From NCBI GenBank assembly GCA_002973635.1, contig CP027224.1, positions 2,614,501 to 2,678,500 of the forward strand: a DNA stretch of 64,000 nt. The letters run 5' to 3'. Source of the stretch: Lysinibacillus sp. B2A1. Lineage in GTDB: Bacteria; Bacillota; Bacilli; Bacillales_A; Planococcaceae. Position 1 is the stretch's first letter. Every line of letters starts with the position of its first letter. Positions 18,218-26,757 of this stretch are shown here, piece by piece. The notes beneath the pieces were generated by a model. The model ran no database searches. It had not been told where the DNA came from and saw only the letters and a program-made list of their open reading frames with translations. Made by a program: the position numbers and the translations under genes.

Positions 18218-18874
18218 TTATTGAATATTTGAAAATAAAGTAAGGTCTTTTCGATGACCAATCATCACTAATAAATCTTCCTTTTCTATATTCTGCTCAG
18301 GAGAAGGCGAAATAATTATTTCACCTTCACGAACAATGGCAATAACGCTGACGTTATATTTCGCACGCAAATCTAGATCTCGAAGATTTTGCCCAGCCAT
18401 TTTGGAAGGAATCATAATTTCTTCTAAACTGTACTCCTTTGATAATTCAATATAATTTAGCATGTTTGGGGACAGTAACTGATTCGCTACACGCTCTCCC
18501 ATATCTCGTTCAGGGTAGATAATCCAATCAGCACCTACTTTATCTAACACTTGCCCATGTCTTTTACCTAATGCCTTGGCAATAACTTTTTTTATTCCTA
18601 ATTCTTTTAATAACGATACTGTTAAAATACTAGACTGCATATCGTTGCCAATTGCCACAATGACACAATCGAAATTACCTATTCCAATTGAGATTAAAGC
18701 TTTTTCTTCTGTTGTATCAGCTACAACGGCATGAGTAACATAGAGTTCTGCATCTTCCACTCTTTCCTCGTTAATGTCGATTCCCAATATTTCCTGTCCA
18801 GCTTCATGTAATCTACGGGCGACACTTGTTCCGAATCTTCCTAAACCTATTACGGCATATTGTTTAATAGCCAT
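18218..18874 (-). CDS. ktrC: Potassium uptake regulatory subunit KtrA/KtrC (RCK)
   Basis: A 218-residue cytosolic gating subunit. The RCK_N Rossmann domain has YAVIGLGRFGTSVA, with the acidic ribose-binding residue in GIDINEE; the RCK_C domain follows after residue about 135 and is the c-di-AMP-binding module in this family. The ring gates the KtrB/D channel subunit encoded just upstream. ATG 18874 is preferred; the GTG at 18886 is only two bases from AGGAG. Whether it is orthologous to KtrA or KtrC is not settled. Confidence 0.92.
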   Translation of the reverse strand: MAIKQYAVIGLGRFGTSVARRLHEAGQEILGIDINEERVEDAELYVTHAVVADTTEEKALISIGIGNFDCVIVAIGNDMQSSILTVSLLKELGIKKVIAKALGKRHGQVLDKVGADWIIYPERDMGERVANQLLSPNMLNYIELSKEYSLEEIMIPSKMAGQNLRDLDLRAKYNVSVIAIVREGEIIISPSPEQNIEKEDLLVMIGHRKDLTLFSNIQ

Positions 18875-18902
18875 TAGATATAGCACGCTCCTCTAATTTT
18901 GG

Positions 18903-20240
18903 TTACCCAATCATTATATTTCCTTTTAGATGACGAAAAGCCTCTGATTTCCGTCTTTTTGTAATGGCAAATGCAATAGTTAGTGGACCAAGCCTGCCTG
19001 CGAACATTGTAAGAATAATAAGAAGACGACCAGCAGGAGATAGCTCTGGGGTCAGGCCCATAGAAAGACCGACCGTACCAAATGCAGAGGTAGCCTCAAA
19101 TAAATACATCATAAAGCTATGTTTTTGTTCTGTAATGCTAAGTATAATGGTGACAACAACGACAATCACCATCCCACACATTGTAACTGTCAATGCCTTT
19201 AAGATGGTTTCGTTGACAATTCTACGTTTAAATAGAACAACATCTTCTTTTCCTCTAATTTGTGACCACATTGTAGCTACTAAAACAGCGAAGGTTGTTA
19301 TTTTAATTCCGCCAGCAGTGGATCCTGATCCAGCACCAATAAACATTAAGAGAATTATTAAGAATAATGTTGAATGTGTTAAGTCACCAATAGCAAGTGT
19401 ATTAGAACCAGCCGTTCTAGGTGTAACAGCTTGATAAAGAGAACCTAATATTTTTCCCCATTCTGATAATGGACCGATTGTTTTTTGGTTTCCATACTCG
19501 AACAAAAATATCAAAATCGTTGCACTAGCAGTTAAAAGTAGTGTAGTTGCTAAGACAATTTTGGTATGGACGGAAAGTCTTTTTGTCACCCGATATTCAT
19601 ACAATTCATTCATCACAATAAATCCTAAGCCCCCGATTGTAATGAGAGCACAAATTGTGAAAACAACAAAGGGGTCACCCACGTAGGTTGTCATTCCGTT
19701 AAAGCCACCCATTAAATCAAAGCCTGCGTTGTTGAAATTGGAGATGGCATGAAAAAAACCAAAATAAAATGCTTTGCCTATCGACATGTCAAAAGAAAAA
19801 CGAATTGATAAAATAAGACCACCGATAATTTCAATAAATGCTGTGAAGAGCAATATTCTTTTTACTAATTTAACAAGACCAGCAATGTTAATATTGTTGA
19901 ATGCTTCCTTTAGCAACAGTCTCTCTTTTAAAGATATTTTTTTTCCAAGCAGTAAAAATAATAATGTCGCAAACGTCATAAACCCTAACCCACCAATTTG
20001 GATTAATAATAAAATGACTACTTCTCCAAAGACAGAAAATGTATCACCTGTATCGACAACAATTAACCCCGTTACACAAGTTGCAGAAGTAGCAGTAAAT
20101 AATGAATCTAAAAAAGAAAGTCCTTTCCCATCCTCAGTGGCAAAAGGTAGTGTTAAAAGAATCGTCCCAATTACAATAATAAGTACAAAACCAAGTACGA
20201 GAATTTTGGGAGGATTTAATGTGTTTTTAAATGTGTTCAT
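18903..20240 (-). CDS. ktrD: Potassium uptake membrane subunit KtrB/KtrD (TrkH family)
   Basis: A 445-residue channel-like transporter with four M1-P-M2 repeats; pore-loop motifs with the selectivity glycine are seen in TATSATCVTGL, AISNFNNAGFD, AVTPRTAGSNT and EATSAFGTVGLS. Assembled with the RCK subunit it imports K+ coupled to Na+. The gene starts ATG with GGAG upstream and precedes ktrA/C in the same operon, the reverse of B. subtilis ktrAB order. A c-di-AMP riboswitch and terminator occupy the leader, so expression should fall when c-di-AMP is high. Confidence 0.94.
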   Translation of the reverse strand: MNTFKNTLNPPKILVLGFVLIIVIGTILLTLPFATEDGKGLSFLDSLFTATSATCVTGLIVVDTGDTFSVFGEVVILLLIQIGGLGFMTFATLLFLLLGKKISLKERLLLKEAFNNINIAGLVKLVKRILLFTAFIEIIGGLILSIRFSFDMSIGKAFYFGFFHAISNFNNAGFDLMGGFNGMTTYVGDPFVVFTICALITIGGLGFIVMNELYEYRVTKRLSVHTKIVLATTLLLTASATILIFLFEYGNQKTIGPLSEWGKILGSLYQAVTPRTAGSNTLAIGDLTHSTLFLIILLMFIGAGSGSTAGGIKITTFAVLVATMWSQIRGKEDVVLFKRRIVNETILKALTVTMCGMVIVVVVTIILSITEQKHSFMMYLFEATSAFGTVGLSMGLTPELSPAGRLLIILTMFAGRLGPLTIAFAITKRRKSEAFRHLKGNIMIG

Positions 20241-20290
20241 CTTATTCTCCTCTATTCAGTAAATAAAAAAGTCAATTCTTTTAACGGCAA

Positions 20291-20356
20291 AATAAAAAGA
20301 CCACTTTTAAAAAGCATGTAAAGGCATAGAAAAACATGCTTATAATGGTGGTCTAC
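20291..20356 (-). terminator. Riboswitch-controlled terminator of the ktr leader
   Basis: Read on the minus strand, AGACCACCATTATAAGCATG pairs with CATGCTTTTTAAAAGTGGTC, followed by TTTTTATTTT. It lies between the riboswitch aptamer and the ktr start codon. Confidence 0.88.
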
Positions 20357-20495
20357 TATGACCTCCTTCGCTTTAGCCGACGAAGTTAGCTGACGGGTAG
20401 GATGGCGAAAGAGATTCTCATCCCTTCTGCAATTGCAGAATTAACCCCAAAAGATTGGGTCCTCCGTTCTCAACATTTGAGATTTGGCCGATATG
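20357..20495 (-). ncRNA. c-di-AMP riboswitch (ydaO/yuaA class)
   Basis: The minus strand carries the conserved blocks of this class: GGAGGACCCAATC, then GGGATGAGAATCTCTTTC, GCCATCCTACCCGTCAGCTA and ACTTCGTCGGCTAAAGCGAA. Family knowledge: c-di-AMP binding favours termination of K+ transporter and cell-wall genes. Placement before ktrB/D fits precisely. Boundaries are approximate. Confidence 0.92.
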
Positions 20496-20651
20496 ATTTT
20501 GAATGTGATTATTCTACGCCCATATTCTATTTTTTGTAAACCCCTAAATTGATAGGAAAATGTAATTATTTTTATTGTGACCTAAAAGTGTTTTAATAAT
20601 TCGACCAAAAATAAAACCAAAAATTCACTTGATAATTTCGTACACTTTCTA

Positions 20652-20680
20652 TTGACCATTATTAGACAATACGGTATAAT
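20652..20680 (+). promoter_or_regulatory. Sigma-A promoter of rpsU
   Basis: TTGACC at 20652-20657, a 17-bp spacer and a perfect TATAAT at 20675-20680: a strong vegetative promoter, as expected for a ribosomal protein gene. Confidence 0.88.
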
Positions 20681-20751
20681 TCTTTAGTACACAACTGTTG
20701 GTTATTTGCCTATTTGTGTATTGACGTGTGTTCGGAGGGAGGGAAAGAGAG

Positions 20752-20925
20752 ATGTCAAAAACTGTCGTTCGCAAAAACGAATCGCTTGAAGATGCTCTTC
20801 GCCGCTTCAAACGTACTGTATCAAAAAGTGGTACAATTCAGGAAGTTAGAAAGCGCGAGTTCTACGAAAAACCTAGCGTAAAACGTAAAAAGAAATCAGA
20901 AGCTGCACGTAAACGTAAGTGGTAA
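20752..20925 (+). CDS. rpsU: 30S ribosomal protein bS21
   Basis: A 57-residue very basic protein: [20 protein letters not shown] and a Lys/Arg-rich end ([10 protein letters not shown]). ATG 20752 follows GAGGGAGGGAAAGAGAG; an in-frame start at 20728 would cover this Shine-Dalgarno. The yqeY gene that usually follows rpsU in Bacilli is absent; two terminators come next. Confidence 0.97.
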   Translation: MSKTVVRKNESLEDALRRFKRTVSKSGTIQEVRKREFYEKPSVKRKKKSEAARKRKW

Positions 20926-20994
20926 TTTAATTTCCCATTAAAAATCCCTACGTTCATAACACGCAATTGTATGATTCACTGAGCAGACAAAAAT

Positions 20995-21036
20995 ATACCT
21001 GAAGTTAATCTTTTTTGATTAATTTCAGGTATTTTA
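20995..21036 (+). terminator. Terminator after rpsU
   Basis: ATACCTGAAGTTAATC at 20995-21010 pairs with GATTAATTTCAGGTAT around a short T loop, followed by TTTAC. A long near-perfect stem. Confidence 0.92.
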
Positions 21037-21063
21037 CATTATGCTCAAATTTGCGTACATATA

Positions 21064-21103
21064 AAAGGCCGAATGTAATCTTTCAGATTTATTCGGCTTT
21101 TTA
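21064..21103 (+). terminator. Second terminator between rpsU and nfeD
   Basis: AAGGCCGAAT pairs with ATTCGGCTTTTT across about 14 nt, with a good T run. Two terminators in tandem isolate rpsU from the sigma-W-type operon. Confidence 0.85.
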
Positions 21104-21175
21104 CATATGGTGAAGTACCAAAGATTATGCCATACAAAGGATATATTCGCTGTATAATAAAATAATAAAAATATG

Positions 21176-21201
21176 TGAAACTTTTTACAAGGTCAGTCGT
21201 A
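21176..21201 (+). promoter_or_regulatory. Sigma-W-type promoter of nfeD-floA
   Basis: TGAAAC at 21176-21181, exactly 16 bp, then CGTA at 21198-21201: a full match to the sigma-W consensus. In B. subtilis yqeZ-floA-yqfB belongs to the sigma-W envelope-stress regulon. Confidence 0.88.
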
Positions 21202-21239
21202 TATACAAGAGAGAAGCATGTAAGAAGGGAGGGAAAAAG

Positions 21240-22568
21240 ATGCGAAGACGGAGAATCCTCAGCTATCTATTGGTTATTTGGATGACCTTTTTGTTAGCGT
21301 TTCCACTAACATCTGCTTTTGCAAGTAGTAAGGTCTACCACATACCAATCCAGAATGAAGTAGAACGAGGCCTTCACGCATTTTTAGAACGAGCTTTTAA
21401 AGAGGCGGAAGAAAATAATGCTGAGGCGATTATTTTAGACATTCATACGCCTGGCGGTTTCGTGAATGTAGCAGGGGATATCGCAATGTTAATGGATGCG
21501 ACGCCTATAAGAAAAATTGCGTTTATTAATAGAGATGCCCATTCAGCAGGTGCTTTTCTAGCCTTACATGCAGATGAAATCTATATGGTCCCAAATGGAA
21601 CAATCGGTGCGGCTGCAGTGATTGACTCAGCAGGTAAAGCAGCAGATTTAAAGGCTCATAGTGCATGGGTTGCTCAAATGGAGGCAGCTGCAGAGGCAAA
21701 AAATCGAAACCCATTATATGCACGAGCAATGGCAGATGTATCTGTGGATTTATCAGAATTTCGAGCGGGGAAGGGAAATTTATTAACGCTATCAGCTTCA
21801 GAAGCAGAAAAAGTTGATTATTCTAAAGGAACGGTTTCGAATTTCCAGGAGCTACTTGAAAAAACAAAGTTAAAGGGTAGTGAAGTCGTATCGATTGAAC
21901 CTACTTTTTCTGAAAAACTTGCTCGGTTTATTACGAATCCAATTATCGTGCCAATTTTATTGTCAATTGCTAGCTTAGGGCTTGTGATGGAGCTATATTC
22001 GCCAGGTTTCGGTGTTCCAGGTATAATGGGATTATCAGCACTTGGATTATTTTTCTTTGGTCATATGGTGGCAGGCTTAGCTGGTTATGAATCTTTACTG
22101 TTATTCATTTTGGGCTTAGCGCTTGTCATTGCAGAGTTTTTTGTCCCCGGTGGTATTATTGGTATTTTAGGTGGCGTGCTAATATTACTAAGTCTCATAC
22201 TGGCAGGTGCAAGCATGATGCAAATGATTATAGCAATTTTCATTGCGCTTGTTGTTGCGATAATAGGAATGGTGATCCTGATGAAATTTTTCGGTAAAAA
22301 ATTGCATGTCTTAAACAAATTAGTATTGATGGATGCAACAACGACGGAAGAGGGCTATGTGTCTAATATTAACCGTCCAGAGTTGCTTGGAAAAGTGGGG
22401 AAAACGATTACACCACTTCGTCCTGCAGGTACGATACTATTTGGAAGTGAGCGCATTGATGTGGTATCAGAAGGCGGCTATGTTGATGCTGGGAAACATG
22501 TAGAAATTATTAAAGTAGAGGGCTCACGTATTGTTGTGAGACCATCAGAAAAAGAGATGGAGGAGTAA
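21240..22568 (+). CDS. NfeD-family membrane serine protease (YqeZ-like)
   Basis: A 442-residue protein with an N-terminal signal peptide (residues about 1-30, cleavage after AFA likely). The ClpP/S49-like domain contains IILDIHTPGG and the nucleophile serine in DAHSAGAFLAL; four or five transmembrane helices occupy about residues 238-355, and the C-terminus is an NfeD OB-fold. Long NfeD proteins pair with flotillins; floA follows after 3 nt. GGGAGGG precedes the ATG. Expressed under a sigma-W-type promoter, so envelope-stress function is likely. Confidence 0.93.
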   Translation: MRRRRILSYLLVIWMTFLLAFPLTSAFASSKVYHIPIQNEVERGLHAFLERAFKEAEENNAEAIILDIHTPGGFVNVAGDIAMLMDATPIRKIAFINRDAHSAGAFLALHADEIYMVPNGTIGAAAVIDSAGKAADLKAHSAWVAQMEAAAEAKNRNPLYARAMADVSVDLSEFRAGKGNLLTLSASEAEKVDYSKGTVSNFQELLEKTKLKGSEVVSIEPTFSEKLARFITNPIIVPILLSIASLGLVMELYSPGFGVPGIMGLSALGLFFFGHMVAGLAGYESLLLFILGLALVIAEFFVPGGIIGILGGVLILLSLILAGASMMQMIIAIFIALVVAIIGMVILMKFFGKKLHVLNKLVLMDATTTEEGYVSNINRPELLGKVGKTITPLRPAGTILFGSERIDVVSEGGYVDAGKHVEIIKVEGSRIVVRPSEKEMEE

Positions 22569-22571
22569 TAA

Positions 22572-23576
22572 ATGGGATTTGATTTAGCCTTAATAGGTCC
22601 AATTGTCGGGCTAGTCTTATTATTTATTGTAGTTGCAGTATTCTTTACCTTTGTACCAGTAGCACTGTGGATTTCTGCACTTGCAGCAGGCGTCCGTGTT
22701 AGTATTTTCACATTAATCGGGATGCGTTTACGTCGAGTAATTCCATCACGAATTGTGAATCCTTTAATTAAAGCACATAAAGCAGGCTTACCTGTGACGA
22801 TTAATCAACTAGAAAGTCACTATTTAGCAGGTGGTAATGTTGACCGAGTTGTCAATGCGTTAATCGCAGCCCATCGTGCAAATATCGAGTTAACATTTGA
22901 ACGCTGTGCAGCAATCGATCTAGCTGGTCGTGATGTATTAGAAGCGGTACAAATGTCTGTTAACCCGAAAGTCATTGAAACACCATTTATTGCAGGTGTT
23001 GCGATGAATGGGATTGAAGTAAAAGCAAAGGCACGTATTACTGTTCGTGCAAACATCGAACGTTTAGTCGGTGGTGCTGGTGAAGAAACAGTTATTGCCC
23101 GTGTAGGTGAAGGGATTGTTTCAACAATTGGTAGTGCTTCTAGTCATACAACGGTTCTTGAAAATCCAGATATGATTTCTCAAACTGTTTTATCTAAGGG
23201 CTTAGATTCTGGTACAGCATTTGAAATCTTATCGATTGATATTGCGGATGTTGATATCGGTAAAAATATCGGTGCAGAATTACAAATTGAACAAGCGCAA
23301 GCAGATAAAAATATTGCTCAAGCGAAGGCTGAGGAACGTCGTGCTATGGCCGTTGCAAACGAGCAGGAAATGATTGCCCGCGTTCAAGAAATGAAAGCCA
23401 AAGTAGTAGAAGCAGAGGCTGAGGTACCACAAGCGATGGCAGAGGCACTTCGTTCTGGTAATCTTGGTATAATGGATTACATGAACTATCGAAATATTCA
23501 AGCAGATACAGCTATGCGAGACTCAATTTCTAAAGTAAGCTCAGATAAATCAGAAACAAATGAACCTAACGCCTAA
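22572..23576 (+). CDS. floA: Flotillin-like protein FloA
   Basis: A 334-residue membrane scaffold. A hydrophobic hairpin ([20 protein letters not shown]) anchors the N-terminus, followed by a PHB/SPFH domain and a C-terminal helix rich in Ala/Glu ([19 protein letters not shown]). FloA organises membrane microdomains. The gene is three bases behind nfeD, with GGAG inside the nfeD end. Confidence 0.96.
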   Translation: MGFDLALIGPIVGLVLLFIVVAVFFTFVPVALWISALAAGVRVSIFTLIGMRLRRVIPSRIVNPLIKAHKAGLPVTINQLESHYLAGGNVDRVVNALIAAHRANIELTFERCAAIDLAGRDVLEAVQMSVNPKVIETPFIAGVAMNGIEVKAKARITVRANIERLVGGAGEETVIARVGEGIVSTIGSASSHTTVLENPDMISQTVLSKGLDSGTAFEILSIDIADVDIGKNIGAELQIEQAQADKNIAQAKAEERRAMAVANEQEMIARVQEMKAKVVEAEAEVPQAMAEALRSGNLGIMDYMNYRNIQADTAMRDSISKVSSDKSETNEPNA

Positions 23577-23603
23577 AAAAACGGAAAGGAGCGGTACTAA
23601 TAT

Positions 23604-24095
23604 ATGGAACAATTAATTATATTTGCGATAATTGCCATAGTCAGCTCTATTTTCGGTAAATCAAAAACTAAAAAAGAACATAAACAAATGCCACCTTTCA
23701 ATAAGGGTTCCCATGTTGAACCAACCACTTTGACAAAAGCAGAAGTGGCTCCTTCTCAACGACCTGTTGTTAAATCACAAAACTTTGAGGATTTTGCACG
23801 TGAATTTTTAGGCGAGTGGAAGAACAATGACCCTAAGGTAGAACAGACGAAGAATATTGTCGAAGAAAAAGGCAGAGAGGAAGAACCTAGCTATGTAGCA
23901 CCACCAATCGTTCCAATTGAGTCAGTGAGTCGTGCCTCAAATCGAAAAAGTGTTGGTCGCTTAGAAACTGGGAAAAATATTAAAGAAGCAGCTCAATCAC
24001 ATTCTGCTTTTCAATTACCGAATTCAAAAAGATCTTTGATGCAGGCTGTTGTCATGGCGGAGGTTTTAGGTCCTCCAAAAGCAAAAAGAAAATAA
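23604..24095 (+). CDS. Membrane-anchored protein of unknown function
   Basis: A 163-residue protein with one N-terminal membrane segment (LIIFAIIAIVSSIFG), a charged Pro-rich middle, and a C-terminal motif SLMQAVVMAEVLGPPKAKRK that looks conserved. It lies in the position of B. subtilis yqfB behind floA, but I see no clear similarity to that small protein. AAAGGAG precedes the ATG. It probably shares the sigma-W-type promoter. Confidence 0.78.
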   Translation: MEQLIIFAIIAIVSSIFGKSKTKKEHKQMPPFNKGSHVEPTTLTKAEVAPSQRPVVKSQNFEDFAREFLGEWKNNDPKVEQTKNIVEEKGREEEPSYVAPPIVPIESVSRASNRKSVGRLETGKNIKEAAQSHSAFQLPNSKRSLMQAVVMAEVLGPPKAKRK

Positions 24096-24102
24096 CTAGC
24101 AT

Positions 24103-24149
24103 GTCCTCCTTTTTCGAAGCATATATTGCCGAAGAAGGAGGCATTTTTT
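24103..24149 (+). terminator. Hairpin overlapping the yqfC ribosome-binding site
   Basis: TCCTCCTTTTTCG at 24104-24116 pairs (one mismatch) with CGAAGAAGGAGGC at 24130-24142, followed by ATTTTTTAT. It looks like the terminator of the floA operon, but its 3' arm is the AAGGAGG of yqfC, so read-through RNA would hide that site. Confidence 0.75.
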
Positions 24150-24410
24150 ATGAAAAAATTATTTCAGTTGACGCCGCTGCTTGAATTATCGCAATATGAA
24201 TCATTAAAAATCATTGGCCCATATCGTTTTCTTCATGCAGATGCTTCGTCATGCTCCTTTATTTATGCTGACTATCATATAATGGTGCGAGGAAAATCAT
24301 TGGACATTCATGCTCTTAAAGAAGAGATGCTTCACCTTTCTGTAGAGGATCTACAGGAACTTCATGTGAAAATGACAAAGGATATGGGTGTGAGGGATAA
24401 TGTGGAATAA
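24150..24410 (+). CDS. yqfC: Sporulation protein YqfC (YabP/YqfC family)
   Basis: An 86-residue small beta-rich protein with ESLKIIGPYRFLHADASS and GKSLDIHALKEE, features of YabP/YqfC. ATG 24150 has AAGGAGG 8 nt upstream; an in-frame start at 24126 lies in the hairpin. It overlaps yqfD by 11 nt. In B. subtilis yqfCD is sigma-E dependent and needed for sporulation; I see no convincing sigma-E box here. Confidence 0.92.
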   Translation: MKKLFQLTPLLELSQYESLKIIGPYRFLHADASSCSFIYADYHIMVRGKSLDIHALKEEMLHLSVEDLQELHVKMTKDMGVRDNVE

Positions 24411-25512
24411 CCGACCAATTATCATACGTATAAAGCGCCATGAAAATGTTCATCCTTTTATTCAAGCATTGCATGTACAGCATGTGCCATTAAAGCGTGT
24501 TGTCTTTCGTGAGCAAGAGGTTACCTTTGAAACGACAATGCATTATTTACCAAAAATTCGTCGTGTACGTAGGCATTATCGACTGAAGATGGCTGTCTAT
24601 TATTCGGATGAGCTTCAGGTTTTTCGAGCACAGCTTTGGACTGTACTTGGTTTGGCAATGATGATTGCCATTCCATTGCTATGTGCACAAGTTATTTGGC
24701 GTGTTGATATCAAAGCAGCGTCACCAGAATTAGAGCAGCGTATTGACAAAACCTTTCAAGAAACCTTTCAATTAGAAACGCCTATGTCTAAAAAAAATTT
24801 ACCATCTGATGCTATTATTCGTCAGAAGCTACTTGAAGCGCATCGTGATCTTTCATGGGTGCACATTGAAAAGCATGGAGGACGTGTTATTTTACGACCT
24901 CAGGAATCACCTAAACAAACAAAACTAACGAATGAAAAGCTTGCTTCACATTTAGTTGCAACAAAAAGTGGCGTTATTACGCATTTTAATATCCAAAATG
25001 GAGAGCGGAAAATTTCAGTGAATGATACTGCCTACGAAGGTGATGTCCTTGTTAGTGGTGTTATTGAAAGCGGTACAGATCAAGTGTTTGTTGGTGCAAA
25101 AGGTGAGGTCTATGCTGATTATTGGCTGGAATGTTCATTTAAAATTCCAACAAAAATAACATTAAAAACGCTACAGCAGAAGCAATGGCGTGTATTAGTG
25201 AAGGGCATCCATCAAGAAAAAATTGACTATGTGCAAAAGAAAGATTTACCGAACTGGCTTGATCCGTATGTTTCAATTGTGGAAGAGCAGAACACTAAAA
25301 AAATGCAGGTAGAGCTTGATAAATCCAAAGTTGATTCTTTACTTTTACCATTATTGCATGAAAAGGTTATACGTTCATTACCTGCGAAAACGGTCATTAA
25401 AAAAGAAAACCTTTTACAGGTAAAGTGGGAGAATGGTACAGTTGAAGGGAAAGTTCTATTTTTAGTCAATGAAAACATTGCAAACCCAATACAAGGCCAA
25501 CAAGGAGAATGA
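24400..25512 (+). CDS. yqfD: Sporulation protein YqfD
   Basis: A 370-residue protein with a cytoplasmic N-terminal part, one membrane helix (LGLAMMIAIPLLCAQVIW, about residues 84-101) and a large external part. VATKSGVITHFNIQNGE and VLVSGVIESG are typical of the YqfD family. The ATG overlaps the end of yqfC; the stop overlaps the first phoH ATG, so these genes are translationally linked. Confidence 0.93.
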   Translation: MWNNRPIIIRIKRHENVHPFIQALHVQHVPLKRVVFREQEVTFETTMHYLPKIRRVRRHYRLKMAVYYSDELQVFRAQLWTVLGLAMMIAIPLLCAQVIWRVDIKAASPELEQRIDKTFQETFQLETPMSKKNLPSDAIIRQKLLEAHRDLSWVHIEKHGGRVILRPQESPKQTKLTNEKLASHLVATKSGVITHFNIQNGERKISVNDTAYEGDVLVSGVIESGTDQVFVGAKGEVYADYWLECSFKIPTKITLKTLQQKQWRVLVKGIHQEKIDYVQKKDLPNWLDPYVSIVEEQNTKKMQVELDKSKVDSLLLPLLHEKVIRSLPAKTVIKKENLLQVKWENGTVEGKVLFLVNENIANPIQGQQGE

Positions 25513-25514
25513 TT

Positions 25515-26471
25515 ATGTCAGAACATTTAACTGTTTTACAAGTGGATAATCCTAACGAAGCGGTTATGCTACTCGGAATTTCCGATGCCAATATGAAATT
25601 AATCGAAGAGGCTCTTCAAGTTCATATTATTACACGTGGAGAACAAATTCAGTTAGCTGGTGAAGAGGATGCAAAGGAACAAGCAACATTTCTTTTACAG
25701 GCACTTTTAAAGGTCATCCGCAAAGGAATTAATATTGATCAACGTGATGTTGCAACAGCTATTGAAATGACACAAAAAGGAACAATCGAATATTTTGCAG
25801 AACTTTATGATGAAGAAATAGCACGCACAACAAAAGGAAAACCAATTCGTGCAAAAACAATTGGTCAACGAGAATACATACAAGCAATCCGCCATAAAGA
25901 CGTTGTTTTCGGTATTGGTCCTGCTGGTACTGGGAAAACGTATTTAGCGGTAGTCATGGCAACACAAGCACTAAAAAATGGGCACGTCAAACGTATTATT
26001 TTAACACGTCCTGCAGTAGAAGCAGGAGAGTCCTTAGGCTTTCTTCCTGGAGATTTGAAGGAAAAGGTTGATCCATATTTACGACCACTCTACGATGCTT
26101 TAAATGATATCTATGGAGCTGAGCAGACACAGCGCCTTATTGAACGAGGCACGATTGAAATTGCACCATTAGCATACATGCGTGGGCGAACATTAGATGA
26201 TGCCTTTGTTATTTTAGATGAAGCTCAAAATACGACACATCCGCAAATGAAAATGTTTTTAACGCGATTAGGCTTTGGTTCGAAAATGGTTATTACTGGC
26301 GATAAAACGCAAATCGACCTACCTAAAAATACAGAATCTGGATTGATTGTTGCAGAACGTACATTAAAATATGTTAAACCAATTCATTTCCAAATATTAG
26401 AACAAGGTGATGTAGTACGACATCCAGTCGTTGCAAAAATCATCCAAGCTTACGAAGATCAGCAGCTTTAG
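25515..26471 (+). CDS. phoH: PhoH-like ATPase
   Basis: A 318-residue P-loop ATPase. An N-terminal KH-like region precedes the PhoH domain with Walker A GPAGTGKTYLAV and Walker B FVILDEAQNTT; MKMFLTRLGFGSKMVITGD is a family hallmark. The family is linked to RNA metabolism and lies beside ybeY and era. Start ATG 25515 has AAGGAG well placed; ATG 25509 overlaps the yqfD stop. Confidence 0.95.
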   Translation: MSEHLTVLQVDNPNEAVMLLGISDANMKLIEEALQVHIITRGEQIQLAGEEDAKEQATFLLQALLKVIRKGINIDQRDVATAIEMTQKGTIEYFAELYDEEIARTTKGKPIRAKTIGQREYIQAIRHKDVVFGIGPAGTGKTYLAVVMATQALKNGHVKRIILTRPAVEAGESLGFLPGDLKEKVDPYLRPLYDALNDIYGAEQTQRLIERGTIEIAPLAYMRGRTLDDAFVILDEAQNTTHPQMKMFLTRLGFGSKMVITGDKTQIDLPKNTESGLIVAERTLKYVKPIHFQILEQGDVVRHPVVAKIIQAYEDQQL

Positions 26472-26481
26472 AATGGTTGCT

Positions 26482-26547
26482 AAGAAAGCGAAGCGTCAGG
26501 TACAACAGAGGTAAAGTCTGTACCGAAAGCGAAGCGTCAGGTACAAC
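26482..26547 (+). repeat. Two copies of the dispersed GCGAAAGCGAAGCG motif
   Basis: GAAAGCGAAGCGTCAGGTAC occurs at about 26484 and 26525, 41 bp apart. The same short motif recurs at 42847-43021, 47149-47174 (inverted), 47499-47523 (inverted) and 60671-60732. Here it sits in the non-coding gap between phoH and pgpH. Confidence 0.8.
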
Positions 26548-26652
26548 GGTATCTTTCTTGTGGCATGTAGTAGTAGAAATGCTCATGCTAAAAAGATACA
26601 CACGGATTTATCGTTTTTGCGCGAATTTGGTTGTAAAATGGGAAAATAATGT

Positions 26653-26690
26653 GACAGCTATACTAAATTGTATAGCTGTTTTTTTCTTTC
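26653..26690 (+). terminator. Terminator between phoH and pgpH
   Basis: ACAGCTATAC pairs with GTATAGCTGT around TAAATT, followed by TTTTTTTCTTTC. It closes the yqfC-yqfD-phoH unit. Confidence 0.95.
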
Positions 26691-26757
26691 TTATACATTT
26701 TTCGAGAAAAATGTTTTTTGAATTGGTATGATAGTAAGTAGATAGAGGAGGTGCCGA

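Noticed and set aside
19774..20262. 162-codon plus-strand frame, and another at 18964-19434
   Set aside because: Both are antisense shadows of the ktrB/D membrane protein, explaining their Ser/Thr/Pro/Ile composition.
26477..26731. 84-codon frame between phoH and pgpH
   Set aside because: It reads through two repeat motifs and a terminator hairpin; no start signal.
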